Below are positions 1 to 12,200 of a stretch of DNA of 64,000 nt, piece by piece. Every line of letters starts with the position of its first letter. The first letter of the stretch is position 1. Both the position numbers and the translations under genes were made by a program. The notes beneath the pieces were generated by a model that was not told the origin of the DNA, searched no databases, and worked only from the letters and a program-made list of their open reading frames with translations. The stretch is from Phallusia mammillata (Eukaryota; Chordata; Ascidiacea; Phlebobranchia; Ascidiidae): assembly GCA_003260075.1 (NCBI GenBank), contig QLIY01000497.1:32118-96117 (forward strand). Direction: 5' to 3'.

Positions 1-843
1 TTTCGCCGCTGCTATCTAGCTTACTCAGCCAAACTGCAGCTGCAAAATAAGCGTGACTGTCAGGTAATCAAAATCGTTGCTTAAAAAAACAGGGTCCAAT
101 TTCTAAAGAACTAAATCTCTTGCTGAAGCGGTAATCCTACTGTTAAGTTGCGCAAAGTCACGAATGCACCAAAGGTGGTAACTGCAGAAGGCATAAATTG
201 TGCCTGGCAAGTAACAAATTACCCTAATAACATAACTCGATTTACATCGATCTAATGTTTTGACAAACTATTACGTGTTTGGCGGATCAAAGCAACACAA
301 CATTACACGTTTTTAACCCTTTTACATTGTTCAAATGCAAAAACAGTTTGATATGTTGCACTTAGTGCAGTTACCACTTAGCAAGAAACTGCTACCAGCG
401 TCCTAGCCGGAACGTAACTTTCCGATTGTTAGCGCATAAACCTCCTTATTAAACCCTTGTTACGTCACAATTGGCAATTAGATAACAAGCGAATACAAGA
501 GATTGAAGGCTCGCGTCTTTGTCCGGATCCCCCCCTTGGATACGCCACTGTATACGCATATGTTATGCATGCTTATATATATATCCATATTCCACTTTGT
601 ATCAGGAATAAAGTGATGAAACGTTTGTACAATATTGGTTTACTGTTGTCAAGTACTGTGCTTATTTAAGACAAGTTTTTCTTAATTTGAAAAAGGTCTG
701 TGTTTCTTAAATTGTTCTACGTTTGTTTTCAAACATGCCAATGCAAAAAAAAACATTTTAATCACTAACCACACCCAGAGCATAAATCGTAAATTTTTCA
801 AGCAAGCATACTAATGTGTACAAAAAAAGCGTTTTTATTTTTT

Positions 844-987
844 AAAACAATACATTCGTACACTTAGTTTTTTACAATAATGATTGCTTTAAACGAGCGA
901 AACAAACGTTTACAGGGGGGGGGGAAAACAATACATTCGTTTTTTACAATAATGATTGCTTTAAACGAGCGAAACAAACGTTTACAG
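844..987 (+). repeat. Direct duplication around a G10 run
   Basis: The segment from 844 to 914 recurs at 925-987, with a 10-nt G run between. The copies are nearly identical; the first has about 8 extra bases. This is the left-most example of a pattern repeated through the window and is more likely a join of two allelic reads than a biological repeat. Confidence 0.8.
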
Positions 988-1434
988 CGTTCATCAAAAA
1001 ATGTTAACATACTTTTAAATGTGCGTTTTCCAGGATTTATTACAACAAGCGTTTCAACGCTGTGCAGCTATTTCCGTCTTTTTTTTTATTTCTTGCAAAG
1101 ATTCATCAAAATGCAGTGCTGTCGTATTTGCAGGGTGGAAAACGATATTTAGGATAAAAAAAAACGTGCAATATGTTAGGCATAACAAAATTTGACAAAA
1201 GTTCTGTGTTTTCACCAACCAAATTTGATGCTATTTAAGTTGTCTGAAGACTGCGCATCTGCTGTATCCTTCTACCTAAACCGAACCCCAGTGACCCTAT
1301 CTTATCTTTAGCCTACGCGGTGTTTTCTTGCAACCGTTGAGTTAACAAAAGTTTGTGTTATGCGACAGAAACTATTTGGACCTATTTTAAAACAAATTTA
1401 GATCGTTTTTTGTGCTTAATACTTTGCAAGTGGG

Positions 1435-1554
1435 TTCTGGGCGGTTTACTATAACAAGCATTAAAAGCGATTTGTCTAAAAAAATGTTTGGGGGGGGGGT
1501 TCTGGACGGTTTACTATAACAAGCATTAAAAGCGATTTGTCTAAAAAAATGTTT
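1435..1554 (+). repeat. Direct duplication around a G10 run
   Basis: 1435-1489 and 1500-1554 are the same roughly 55-bp sequence with one clear substitution (gggcgg against ggacgg), separated by G10 at 1490-1499. Same construction as the other G10-joined pairs. Confidence 0.8.
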
Positions 1555-2118
1555 TTTTCCCACGTCCACAGTTTGTTTTTACGAGTAAATTCTGACCCTA
1601 ATTAGGAGCCGTTTACTTTATGTATATATGCCTAACTTCTTTTTATTAGAATTGTCAACTTTTTTATTTCATATAGTTTTGATATCAATAATAATATTAT
1701 TCAACAAAAAATACCATTCAACAAAACACGTATCATTCAACAAAAAATATTGTAGAATAGTTAAACTTTTTAATTAGATTCGCACACAATGCTTAAGATT
1801 CCAACACAATGCTTGTTTGACCAATACAAGGTCTTCGGAGTTTTAATTGTCTACAATACGTTTGTTTTACATCAAATTTGCAACCATCATCATCAGATGT
1901 AGGACGAGAACCATGGTGTAGTTTTTGTATTCCAAACGTTTTGCTGTTCCTGACGTTGGGCCAAAAAAATCAAACAATTGACAGTTAACAATAAAAAAAA
2001 TGTTTTCCTTTCAATGCAACTATATTTACCGGTCGTTTGGATGACGTATGCCGCTGAAAAATAAATTCAGTCACATTAAATTTATATAAATGAAATAAAA
2101 AAACAAAAGGCGTATGAT

Positions 2119-2165
2119 CAATGCCGGATTAAGGGTCTGCTGGCCTGTAGGCACATTTTATAAGT

Positions 2166-2224
<59 letters not shown>

Positions 2225-2328
2225 TTAGAATTATCAGTGTTGCCAAATCTTTGTCCCAAAGAAAAGTGGCCTGGGTTTTTGACTGGCCTGTAGGCACGTG
2301 CCTACTTTGCCTAATGGTTAATCCACTG
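2119..2328. mobile_element. hAT-type MITE with internal poly-G
   Basis: A 210-bp element. The left end (caatgccggattaa) and the right end (ttaatccactg) are imperfect inverted repeats. It is flanked by an 8-bp target duplication, cgtatgat at 2111-2118 and tgtatgat at 2329-2336 (7 of 8 match). A ggcctgtaggcac motif occurs on both sides of a 58-nt G run (2166-2223) that occupies the interior. No coding capacity. The 8-bp duplication and CA-TG ends fit the hAT superfamily. Confidence 0.7.
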
Positions 2329-2336
2329 TGTATGAT

Positions 2337-3929
2337 GCGTATTTGTATTCGTTAAAACGAGTGTGGAATACTGGAATTGTATTTTTGTTTGGATTTTGTG
2401 TCGTGCAAGCGTCTTTAGCACTTAGATTTCAGTTGTTATTCATTGGACAATTTAACATCTAAAATTGAAATGTAGTGTTGATTGGTTTCTAAAATTTTTC
2501 TACCTGTGGCTTCGGGTTCAGCACCAGTTGTTTCTAGAAAGATAAAAGTTATTACAGTCAAGTTTTGTGACAAATACGTACTCAGAGTAAAGCAAAGTGA
2601 GTTTAAGGATTTTGTCACATATCACGTTTCGACTTGAATGTATAATCTTCTATTGAAAAGGGTTTGTGCTGTATTCCTGTAAATAACGCATTTGGTGTGG
2701 GGATAATTTAAGTTTATTGGTAGAAAATATGTTTTTAAGTTTTTAGGCAGACAAAGCTCTTGTCCTGTGACTGACAAATTTGCTTGGAGTTACAAATGTT
2801 ATTTCTTTCAGCTTATAACGGCCTTATAAAAAGGTAAAATTAGTTTGTAGTGATTGACAAAAAGTAGATTCTTCCAAATCGAAAGCAATTTGAAAGTCCT
2901 CATGACATGGTCTCTTCGCGATGACAAGATTGCTATGACAATTGTCTTGAAAACAAATTTTGTACGTGTTATTTATTTAACTTGCCTGCTGGTGCCGGTG
3001 GTAACGCGGGTGTCGTGGCATTCGTGTCAATTCCTGTAAAACAAAATGCCCGACTTTGTACTTCCTGCTCACTTAATCAATGCTCTTTGAGGCATTTTTT
3101 CTCATGCACCGTCATTTCATACACTCTTGCGGTTGGTAACACAATTACCTAGCTATAATTTGGCTGGTTTAGAAACGCGAGATGAATACGTTAAGCTGGT
3201 AAACATAAATGTGAAAGGAACACTATTTATGAAACGAAACTATATTGAAATGGTGGTGAATGTGTAATCATATGTACACAGTAACATCCCACATTAAATT
3301 ACTTTAATCCCCACACCTACATTTTATTGGTAAACCCTTGTGCGTTGCAACGCGCAGCCCAATTACAGAGCGCTGCACTTGTCCGTAATATATGTTGATA
3401 TATTGTCCATGACCGTAATAAATATACATAATGTTGCCAGGCATAATACCAAGTTTATAGAGCTCTTCTGGCAATTGTATTTTTATTCCGACGTTTCTAC
3501 GTCCTATACAGGTCGCCTTAATCAGGGTAAATAACCTGTAGGCCTACTACGCGCATTCAGTGTTATATTTACCCTGATGAAGGCGACCTGTATAGCTCTA
3601 TTAACTTGACCGCGTATCATACCGTCGGAAAGTGACCGCTTGGCGGAATCTATTTGTTACATTTGTTCGCTAAAGGAAGCAACAAATTGCCAGCGAAGGC
3701 GTAAACCCTCTAGGTGTAGCTAAAATGATCAGTGGATCAGATTTTAAAGCCACTGAAATAATTTAAAATGCGTAAGCTGCCAACTGTTACCAAGTAATTT
3801 ATCGTGTAAAGTTGTTTACTGCATCCATTCATAAAATATTTTAGCCTATATCTGTCAATTTAATAAAATATAAATAAAATAACCGCCGGTCCGCGAGGAG
3901 TTCGTTACCGGGCCGTATAATTTTTCAGG
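2337..3929. other. No gene recognised
   Basis: Only short ORFs without recognisable domains. The one clear structure is the inverted repeat at 3504-3595, listed separately. The right end adjoins the predicted last exon of the CAP-domain gene. Confidence 0.5.
3504..3595. repeat. Near-perfect 30-bp inverted repeat (hairpin)
   Basis: Positions 3504-3533 and 3566-3595 are reverse complements over 30 bp with one mismatch; the loop is 32 bp. Each arm contains aaggcgacctgtatag (read on the minus strand for the left arm). The right arm carries CTGATGA. On the minus strand the left arm continues into GACGTNGAAACGTCGG, a motif that recurs at 18956-18989. It is probably a foldback made from two opposed copies of an interspersed repeat. 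Confidence 0.75.
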
Positions 3930-4020
3930 TTAAATACTTTGAAACATTTTTTCCCATGTATCCCGAGGTTGATCAACTAATTTAAGCGTTTTCATTGCTA
4001 AATATTTGTAGTTTTTTGAA

Positions 4021-4106
<86 letters not shown>

Positions 4107-6173
4107 CTGTTTTAAGCGACCTTTACGTGATGAAATATTTTTTGAAAACGCAAAATTTAAATACGTGTGCATTAACCGCAGTGTTTAAAAGAATCGTCAC
4201 ATTTGTATTAGGTGCGTTTGGATTCAAAATAATTAGAGTTTTACCGACACACAGCCTAAGCTTTTTCAAAGATGTCAAATGAATACTTACTTTCTCCGCA
4301 CACGCTTCTGAAGCATTCGATTGCGTAACCACATTCCGAGCATGAGCGACCTCTGGTGTATGGCTGATCACCTGTTCATGGCAACAAAACAAATGACATT
4401 TTTTCTCTGATCGTTTGACTTGAAAAGTTTAAAATCACCTGGAACTAAACCAGGACTGTAGTTGCAATACACAGCTGTGAATAATGTCACTTCGTCCGTA
4501 CAAATAGTGATGGCGCATCCGACTTTTGTTGTTTCCTCGTAGACAATCTGCAAAAATACGCACTTTTATCTGCACAAGTCTTAACATTTTCGTTTGGTCC
4601 AATATTTATTTAAATTCGAAAGTGTTCAAACTAGATAACATGACCATTGGCGATGACTTTATTGTTTTCTTCCAAATCAAGTATTAATTAATTATTACAA
4701 AGAATTGAAAGAATTTTTTGATAATAAACATGTGACAAAAACAGGTTAATTATATTTCGCCTAAATTGCATCGTATTTTAAGATACAAAAATGAAACTTT
4801 TCTCAGTTAGTTGTCAGTTAATTAAAATGTTGTTGTCAGTTATTTGAGTGGTTTTGGGGTTATTAAATCAGTTTGTAACTTATAACTTAACTATACTTAA
4901 AGCCAAACACCGATGTATGACATTCACATAAACTATTTTTGTTGCAGAAAAATCCGAAATCAAATCCTTTTACTGATTTTAATGGTATAGTATTAACTTA
5001 TATACAGGGTTGCCATACCGTCCTTATTTCTAAGATTTGTCTTTGTTTTGAAGGGCAATGTCTTAGAAAAAAACATATTTTCCTTATTTCTAAGAAATGA
5101 CCTTGTTTTTGAATTGAGTCATTATTTTGTCTTTTTTCAAAAATTACAAATCCCATCCCTGCTACAAGTGAAAGTAAACCTAGACCTGAGCTGTCGTAAG
5201 ATGCTCGGAGTATTTTATACGAACAAGAAGTTGCTGGGATAGATTGTTTCTGGCAAAAATGTGGCATGTGTTCTGTAATGGCTCGTACAATACCAAAGAT
5301 TTGTTCAAAAACGTTTGTTTTGTTTCGTAAGAAAATTTACTTTTTCGGTTGTCTTTAAATTTGGGGTCCATGTCTATGGCAACCCTGCTTATATAGTACT
5401 ACCTGAGTAAAGCTGTCGCAATTTTGTTCTCTGCATCTGTTTCTCCTGTAAGCATAGTAGGTGCCCCTGGTATACCAATACGACATCGCTTTATACATGA
5501 GCGACGCTCCTGTGTAGAAGGTCGGTGTGATGTAGAAGTTCTCGCCAATGTATTCGGTAACGTTGTTTAATTGTCCGGTAAACTACAGCAATAACATGTT
5601 CAAAGATTTAATTTTGACCAAAATATATTTTAATAAATTGTTTAATTTTCCAACGTTGTTAACCGAGCACGAATCATTAACAGGAATATTGCGGGTTTAC
5701 GTTCTTTGCTCAGGAAAACACAGTGGTTGAGACTTATTCGCAACATACAACGACAAGGCGGCTGTGTTAACTATTCGGTCATCTTGGCGTTCAAAAACAA
5801 AAAGCGTGTTTAAAGTGTTAAAAAAATGTCTCGTTTTTTTTTAACAAATGGGCTTCTAAACACAATCACATTAAAAAAATATTGTAAAGCTCTCGCATTT
5901 TAGAATATGTGCCTTTATTGGCCCTTGACCACAGGACAATGCTAAATATCCACATGAAACAATTGAAAAAACAATTTGCTTACCAATAATCTGCTGGAAG
6001 CGTCGTGCGTGGGGCAGTATCTTGACCGTCGTCTAGCGATTCGCTCCAACTCGTCGTCCCACTCTATTCTCTGCATTTTAGACGCGGGTGGATCGACAGT
6101 GCTTCTAAACGCATTGTGTGTATTCACCACAAACCTTTGGACTTCATTATTAAGTCGAACTCCTCTCAGAGGC
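3930..6173 (-). CDS. CAP/CRISP-superfamily secreted protein (5' exon not found)
   Basis: Exons in transcript order: 5984-6173, 5403-5582, 4451-4547 (or 4439-4547), 4291-4371 and a tentative last exon 3930-3997 ending in TAA. All joins keep frame. The first exon supplies THNAFRSTVDPPAS followed by WDDEL, the start of the CAP (SCP/PR-1) fold. The second has IGENFY and ends CDSFTQ. The third reads IVYEETTKVGCA and then YCNYSPG, the CAP1/CAP2 signatures. The fourth is a Cys-rich hinge (GRSCSECG, then SVCGE), as in CRISP and GLIPR proteins. The family is secreted. The GHYTQ histidine of the CAP cavity is replaced here by Ser (DSFTQ), so that site is probably altered. The signal-peptide exon should lie beyond 6173, ending two bases into a codon; I could not identify it. 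The alternative donors of exon 3 differ by 12 nt, both in frame. A MITE (5005-5387) and a long G run lie in its introns. Confidence 0.8.
4023..4105 (+). other. Poly-G tract, 83 nt
   Basis: An uninterrupted G run inside the last intron of the CAP-domain gene. No similar C run exists in the window. It is probably failed or filled sequence, and real intron sequence may be missing here. Confidence 0.85.
5005..5387. mobile_element. hAT-type MITE (CAGGGTTGCCAT ends)
   Basis: A 383-bp element with inverted ends cagggttgccat and atggcaaccctg and a perfect 8-bp target duplication, cttatata, at 4997-5004 and 5388-5395. Its body repeats phrases such as cttatttctaag. A second member in opposite orientation is at 56210-56578. 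It lies in the intron between CAP exons 2 and 3; only 7 intron bases separate its target duplication from exon 2 at 5403. No coding capacity. Confidence 0.88.
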
Positions 6174-6376
6174 CTGCAATATAATAAACAGTTGTAATAC
6201 CTTGACTTAGATTGCTGTCATAAATACGTCTATGACTGTTCATCATTATAAGCGCTTTTTATAATAAGGCTAATGGAGTGTTTTCCAAAATCGGCCATTT
6301 TTTACCGTCTCGTTAACTTACGACTTTTATAGCTCTAAAAAGAATGCTTGTATCTTTTTAGTAAGACCACATAAAC

Positions 6377-6438
6377 CAGTGATTCTTAAAGGCGGCTCTC
6401 AGGGCCGCATGCGGCTCCCAACTACTTATTTTGCGGCT

Positions 6439-6477
<39 letters not shown>

Positions 6478-6673
6478 GTTAAAACGATTTGGCATTTAAG
6501 AAACCTTTATTTATTTGATGTAATTATTTATTGGAGCGCGTTTAAAAAAGTTCTACCCAAACAGTACCTTGCACTTAAGTAAGCTTGCGTCATTTTTATG
6601 AGGGGGGGGGGGTCCCTACACACGTAAAAAACTACCATTTGGCCCCGACAATAAAAACGTTTGAGAACCACTG
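6377..6673. mobile_element. hAT-type MITE (CAGTG ends), partly poly-G
   Basis: 297 bp between cagtgattctta and gagaaccactg, flanked by a perfect 8-bp duplication, acataaac, at 6369-6376 and 6674-6681. The interior contains a 37-nt G run (6440-6476), an 11-nt G run (6602-6612) and a segment found again at 6795-6919. The interior order is therefore doubtful, while the ends and target duplication are clear. Confidence 0.85.
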
Positions 6674-6919
6674 ACATAAACCGTTGTTTTGTTCCTTGTT
6701 AAGCTTAGAACATCAATGTTTTAATTTCTAATCATTGGCTAAGATCACCTTGTACCCAAAATACTCATTTTATTCATGCGACAGTTTTTTTTTTGTTAAA
6801 ACGATTTGGCATTTAAGAAACCTTTATTTATTTTATGTAATTATTTATTGGAGCGCGTTTAAAAAAGTTGTACCCAAACAGTACCTTGCACTTAAGTAAG
6901 CTTGCGTCATTTTTATGAT
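6478..6919 (+). repeat. Duplicated 123-bp segment, copies at 6478-6600 and 6795-6919
   Basis: The segment gttaaaacgatttggc...tttttatga occurs inside the MITE at 6478-6600 and again at 6795-6919, outside its right end, with only a few substitutions. The first copy is bounded by G runs on both sides. Either another member of the MITE family is inserted nearby or the assembly used this segment twice. Confidence 0.7.
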
Positions 6920-9255
6920 CAACAATAAAACAATTCCAAAACTTTTCCATCGACAAAACATCTTCTTGGTACAAAACAACAACTCTTTCAAAATACCCGA
7001 TATACTTTACTTCGTGGTGTAAAACTTGGTTAGATTTTTTCTTGTTTTGTTTCCTGTTTTAATGATTCGGTTTTACAGTTACGGATGTTAATCACTACCG
7101 GTTTTATTGCGCATTCTAAATGATGCGTTTGGTAAAGGAAATGATGTGTTTATAGATTTGGCATAAAGCTAAACATACAAATGTGTACTGTCTATGGTTT
7201 TTAAATTGCAGAAAGATTGCATTACCTAATTGATATATGCGCGATTCACTCTCCAAGCAATTCTCGAACCCCCTGTTGTATTATTTGCAAAGTAACCAAT
7301 ATTCCATGAAAGCACCCCTGGTTAAGAACTACTGATTAGTCTATGTGGATTGCTGAACACGCACGCTTTTTGTGCGTTTGTTTAAGAGTGTTTTCGTTTC
7401 AAAGTGTGAGGCAACTATACACTTAATGTAAACAAATGCGCAACAGTTAGGATCTGAAATGTACGTATTTTTTCTTTGATTTGAAGTTAAATCAACGTAG
7501 GTTGACTATATTTTCGATATTTTTTTATTCAAGTACAATTTAACGGTCCAATTACACTATAGCGTTTTCATGTATTGAAAACCTGTGCAGATGCTCGAAA
7601 GAATGCTGATTGCATTATTAATATTTTTCACACTTTGTCTTTGAAGGTCTACCCAAATGTCTTTCCTCAAGCTTTATCACTTTTATAGGTCATTCTAATC
7701 TTTCCTCCCTTTATACCGTCTGTATTACCCATCGGCTACAAGGGAATTAATAGAGTGATTGTTATGTGAACTCAACTGAAGCTGTAAAAAACGATTTTGG
7801 GTTGGCTCGTGCAGTGCTCTTCAACCTTTTTTGGCTTGGTGAACCGTTAAAGTTGTTGTGACGAACTCATGCACCCTGTTTACTTAAAAAGGTTGGGGGG
7901 GGGGCCGATATGAAAAATCATTATGCATATCATCATGTAAATCAAACCAAACGGAGCTCGCAAAAATTGCTTGAATTGCTACCAATAATCCAAGCATATG
8001 TTCGCGAATTTTCTGTGAAACACCGGAGAAAAAGCCAAAACTTGATGTCCTAATATAACCCGACTGTAACACAGACCCTATCAAACTTGACACGGGGATA
8101 AAACATTGAAAAAGTTTACCTTGGCTCACATCATTTGAAACCTACATCTTTTTTCTAATATCCTGGCAGTCAAATATTAATGGTTTATTAAAAGTTTGTG
8201 ATGCACCCTTGTATACCCCTTCGTACTGGTGCACCCCATGCATATTTTGGTACACCCAAGGGTGCACCGTGCACACCGGTTGAAGAGCACTGGGCTAGTG
8301 TACAAGCCTTTGTCCAAATGGTTTTTATTTACACAAAAGGTTACGAAACTAGCGCAGAAACCACTGAAGAATTCTTAAGCTTGAAGCATGTAGCAACAAC
8401 CAGAATAAAAACGATAAAACGCGAGTTAGTTGAGAAGGTAATAAATAAAAGATGTCAATCAAAATACAAGGCAACACACGGAAGGTAATGGTTGAAGCAA
8501 AAAGCCTAAAGTCCATTGCTACCAAAATCGTTTCGCCAAATAGCAAAACCGTTTTTTGTCCGTTTTTGGCAATAGCGCTTGGATATCGCTGATCAAAAGT
8601 TTACGCAATTTTTTTTAGCAGCCATAGGAACAATAATTCAATTTTTTGAATCAGTTGGTAGACAGATTCAAGCTTGGTCTTGGTTCAACGACGCATATTA
8701 GAAAAATGAATAAATGTTCTAATCCACAAAATGAAGAACGACATCATTTAGGGTCAAAAACTTTCCGTATATAGTGCAATGATCATAACATACTGGGTCG
8801 TCGCTCTGAAGGACAACCGTTAGGGTCAAAACTGTAAATAGTGCAATGTTTGAACGCACTTGGTCAAAACTTTAAAGCGCAAAAGGTTTAAGAGTTATTT
8901 GGACATGTCACAAACGCAATTTCAAAATACTTTGTAGCAAATTTATATGGATCAGATTGGCGTATATTTGACTGTTGTTTAACAGCAGTAATTTAACAAG
9001 GTAATGTATATGATAATATCCCTCCAAAGACCCATTTTAAAAGGTGTTTTGAAGAATTACATTAAAAGCAGTCACAGTATAGCGCAAAATTGCTGGATTT
9101 GAAGTTCGTGTGTTGAAGATAAGATTGTGTGCAGAAGAGAGTGTCTCCTGCACTCTGATCGTCCAATGCTAAAACACGGGGAAACGCCATACCACCCTCT
9201 TCTCATGAGGCCTTTCGCCGCTGATGGTTACATACAGCTATTTGTGATTTCACGT
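6682..9255. other. Spacer between CAP gene and Wnt gene
   Basis: Apart from the repeat copy at 6795-6919 and the MITE at 7812-8292 no feature is recognised. The missing first exon of the CAP gene may be here. The 3' untranslated region of the Wnt gene should lie just left of 9256, but no clear AATAAA was seen on the minus strand. Confidence 0.5.
7812..8292. mobile_element. hAT-type MITE (CAGTGCTCTTCAACC ends)
   Basis: 481 bp. The left end cagtgctcttcaacc and right end ggttgaagagcactg are perfect inverted repeats. The flanking 8-bp duplication is ggctcgtg (7804-7811) against ggctagtg (8293-8300), one mismatch. A G10 run lies at 7895-7904. Open frames inside it are not genes. Confidence 0.87.
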
Positions 9256-12200
9256 TCACAAGCAAGTGTTTATTACCTTTCTGTCGGTACACACGGCGCA
9301 TTGGACATAGCAGCACCATTGAACTTGACAATTGCACGAACGTCGTATAATTCGCACGTGCGTCGTGTAACCTCTCCCGCAGCAGATACGGTCACAGTCT
9401 TTCTTCTTATTGCATATTCGCCCCTTAGTACCGAGGGAGTACTTTGTTTTGGAGCAGTACGACGGAGACGACTCCAGGAACACCATCTCCTTGTTCTTCG
9501 GGTTTCCAATTAGCGCATTTTTTCGCTGTTTAGGATTTTCTTGAGGTGGTGGCGTGTGATTTGGTCTGTTGTTAACGTTTGCGTTGTGCTGCCGAACCCG
9601 TTGTAGCTGAAGTTGCGTAGTCACTGCAAGCCTCTTGTTAGGAGCTCGGCCTCTCCGTATCAGGTTGGGCACTCCATTTGCGTTATTTACCCCACCGACC
9701 TTAAATAAACATAGATACTATTAGACTACGATAAAAGCAACTATTGCGCTTGATATTAAAACAACTTCTTACGGTTTTTATGTTAGTCTATTCGTCAATA
9801 CAATATGTTTCAATAATGTCACAAAAATATTTGGTTACAAAATACTTTGTATGAAGACGAACCATAATCAATTTAAAAGTTTTTTTTCATCCACTATTTA
9901 AGGTTTACGGACGCAGAAAGACTGGAAACACAAAATATCCCTGAGTTTTTGTTACTTTATAAAGGTGTGCATCATAAAGCCTTGAAATTACAACGAAACT
10001 TTATTTAATGCAACTTGTTAATGCTATGGGAATTTATGTGTTTGAGGTCGCTTAACCTTTTACTCAATGAGTCATAAATGGTTTGCGACAAATACAAGCA
10101 CAAAGCTTAAATGTCCCTACTACAGCGGAAACGGGAGAACCGCTTTATAATATCTCATGTGAAATCAGCCGTTTTGCGTCCCACAAAATGTTACGACATA
10201 CGTTCCAAGCCATTACACAATGACGTAACCGTCTGGGGCTCGAAGTGATAACTGCTTCAAGTATTTCCTTTTGTACGCAAAAAACGGGGAAAGTGTTTTA
10301 CGATTTCTATACTGTTTTCTAAACTTAATGTAACTTCAAGGACCTTCAAAGTTCTCAGGGTCCTATCTAGACCCGTGCTTCTCGAAGTTTCTAAACTTTC
10401 AGACCAGAAGTACATGAAAAGAATTGACGGTTGATCATGTTCGTTTCAAAGTTTTCTTCAAATTGTTTTTTTCTTTTATGCTAATTTATGGCTAAAGTCA
10501 CCAAGCCTTAAAGACCTAAAAGTTAAGGTGTTACATTATTCAATTTATTTGTGAACTGGTAATAAAAAGAGAGCTAGTGGGTGAAAAATACTGAGCTTTA
10601 TAATGTACTCACATTTTCTACGTTGTTTTTTTGATTTTGTGGAGTTTAACATGTAATTACACTTCTAAACCAACTAAACGTGATTATTGACGATCGTAAG
10701 ATAAATGAGCTCCTGTTACTGTATTAACTTGGCTGCCAATCCAAATTTGCAACCATGATCAATACGCGTACATAACTCGTAAAATCCCAATCACCAGTAA
10801 TCATGAACACAAATCATATGACATTAGTAATTTTATGACATTACCTTGACAGCTTTATCGTAGGCGCGTTTGACTTTTTTGCCGATCACATCAAACGGAA
10901 CCATTTTCCTCCAACACGTTTCGGTGGTGCATGATCCCGATACACCGTGGCACTTGCAGGCTTGACCAACGTTTGATTTTACGATCTAAAATAATAAAAC
11001 AAATAAGTTAATGAAACAACGTCATCTTTTTCAAAATACGGGTACTTTTAGGCTATTTCTATACATTAAGTATTTTTTTCATTTTTTGTTGCAAAACTAT
11101 ACCCCCCACCAAAAAAAAAGATATTTCAAAACCATGGGAATCTTTTGTTCACGTTTTTTGATATTGTGTGCAAAAATATCACCAATGTGGTATGTAGCAA
11201 TGCCATAACTAAAGTATGATGTCTAAAAATGTGTCACTGTTAAATTTTGAAAGAAGCCGATTTAGTGGCACCTCTCAGGCCCGTAACCTCTGTCGTGCCA
11301 GGTCAGTGCTGCAAGGTCAAATCGTGCGACCTGAAGTCTTTTTTGTCTTATGACCAGGCACTGTAACACGATTTGCTGTTATTGCTTGTAATTTATGTTA
11401 CATTGGTAAAGAAGGGCTATTTTGTTCCTTCTTAAAACACACTCGCCTGGTATGTGGCATCGCTCAATTATTCTGGACGTTAATTTTATGGAAGATAACC
11501 TGTCTGTTATGAATTGAGTATTTGAGTTGAGACAACTTATACAGAAGAATAGTTTAAACAAATTAGGGTTTCCATCCCTTTTCTATTTGGCCATGTTGTT
11601 CTTTCTCAACAAACTAAATTTGAAGAAACTTATGGTATTTTATGTTCAGTTTGTCATTTCAAATAGTTCAAAAAGTGTATATCTTGAACATTGGGTGCCA
11701 ACTTTTCATATATTTTTTCGTTATCGTACGATGACGTACATCGGACACTCCAAATCTAACCTTAAATCTCAAACTATGTGAGCTATGACGTGGCGGGGCG
11801 AAGAACGTACTCACTACGGGAACCGAACGTCACAAATTGAGGAAAGGGTCTTATGAGTGGATGCGTGGATTTGGTGGCTAAGGGGGGGGGGTTTTTCGTT
11901 ATCGTACGATGACGTGCATCGGACACTCCAAATCTAACCTTAAATATCAAACTATGTGAGCTATGACGTAGTGGCGGGGCGAAGAACTTACTCACTACGG
12001 GAACCGAACGGCATAAATTGAGGAAAGGGTCTTATGAGTGGATGCGTGGATTTGGTGGCTAAACAATTTCCAAATCCAACCTTTGCCATGCTCAAATCCG
12101 CGTAATCACGGCACTGTACAGTTGAGTGTCTTCCCTATTGTGCGCGACTTTGCGACCAGACTTCAGGTAAAATTGCGCTGTCATTTAGTGAATAGCCTTC

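Larger units (their letters stand above)
1..2110. other. No gene recognised
   Basis: AT-rich sequence with short ORFs only. None has a recognisable domain or convincing splice-linked neighbours. It contains the two short G10-separated duplications listed separately and nothing else I can support. Confidence 0.5.

Noticed and set aside
3930..4282. Open frames encoding poly-Gly (+) and poly-Pro (-) across the G run at 4023-4105
   Set aside because: They exist only because a homopolymer has no stop codon. The same holds for frames over 2166-2223, 34882-34952 and 51580-51677.
7318..7336. ggttaagaactactg at about 7319, like a hAT right end
   Set aside because: No left end with a matching octamer was found for it. 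It may belong to the repeat copy at 6795-6919, but this could not be shown.
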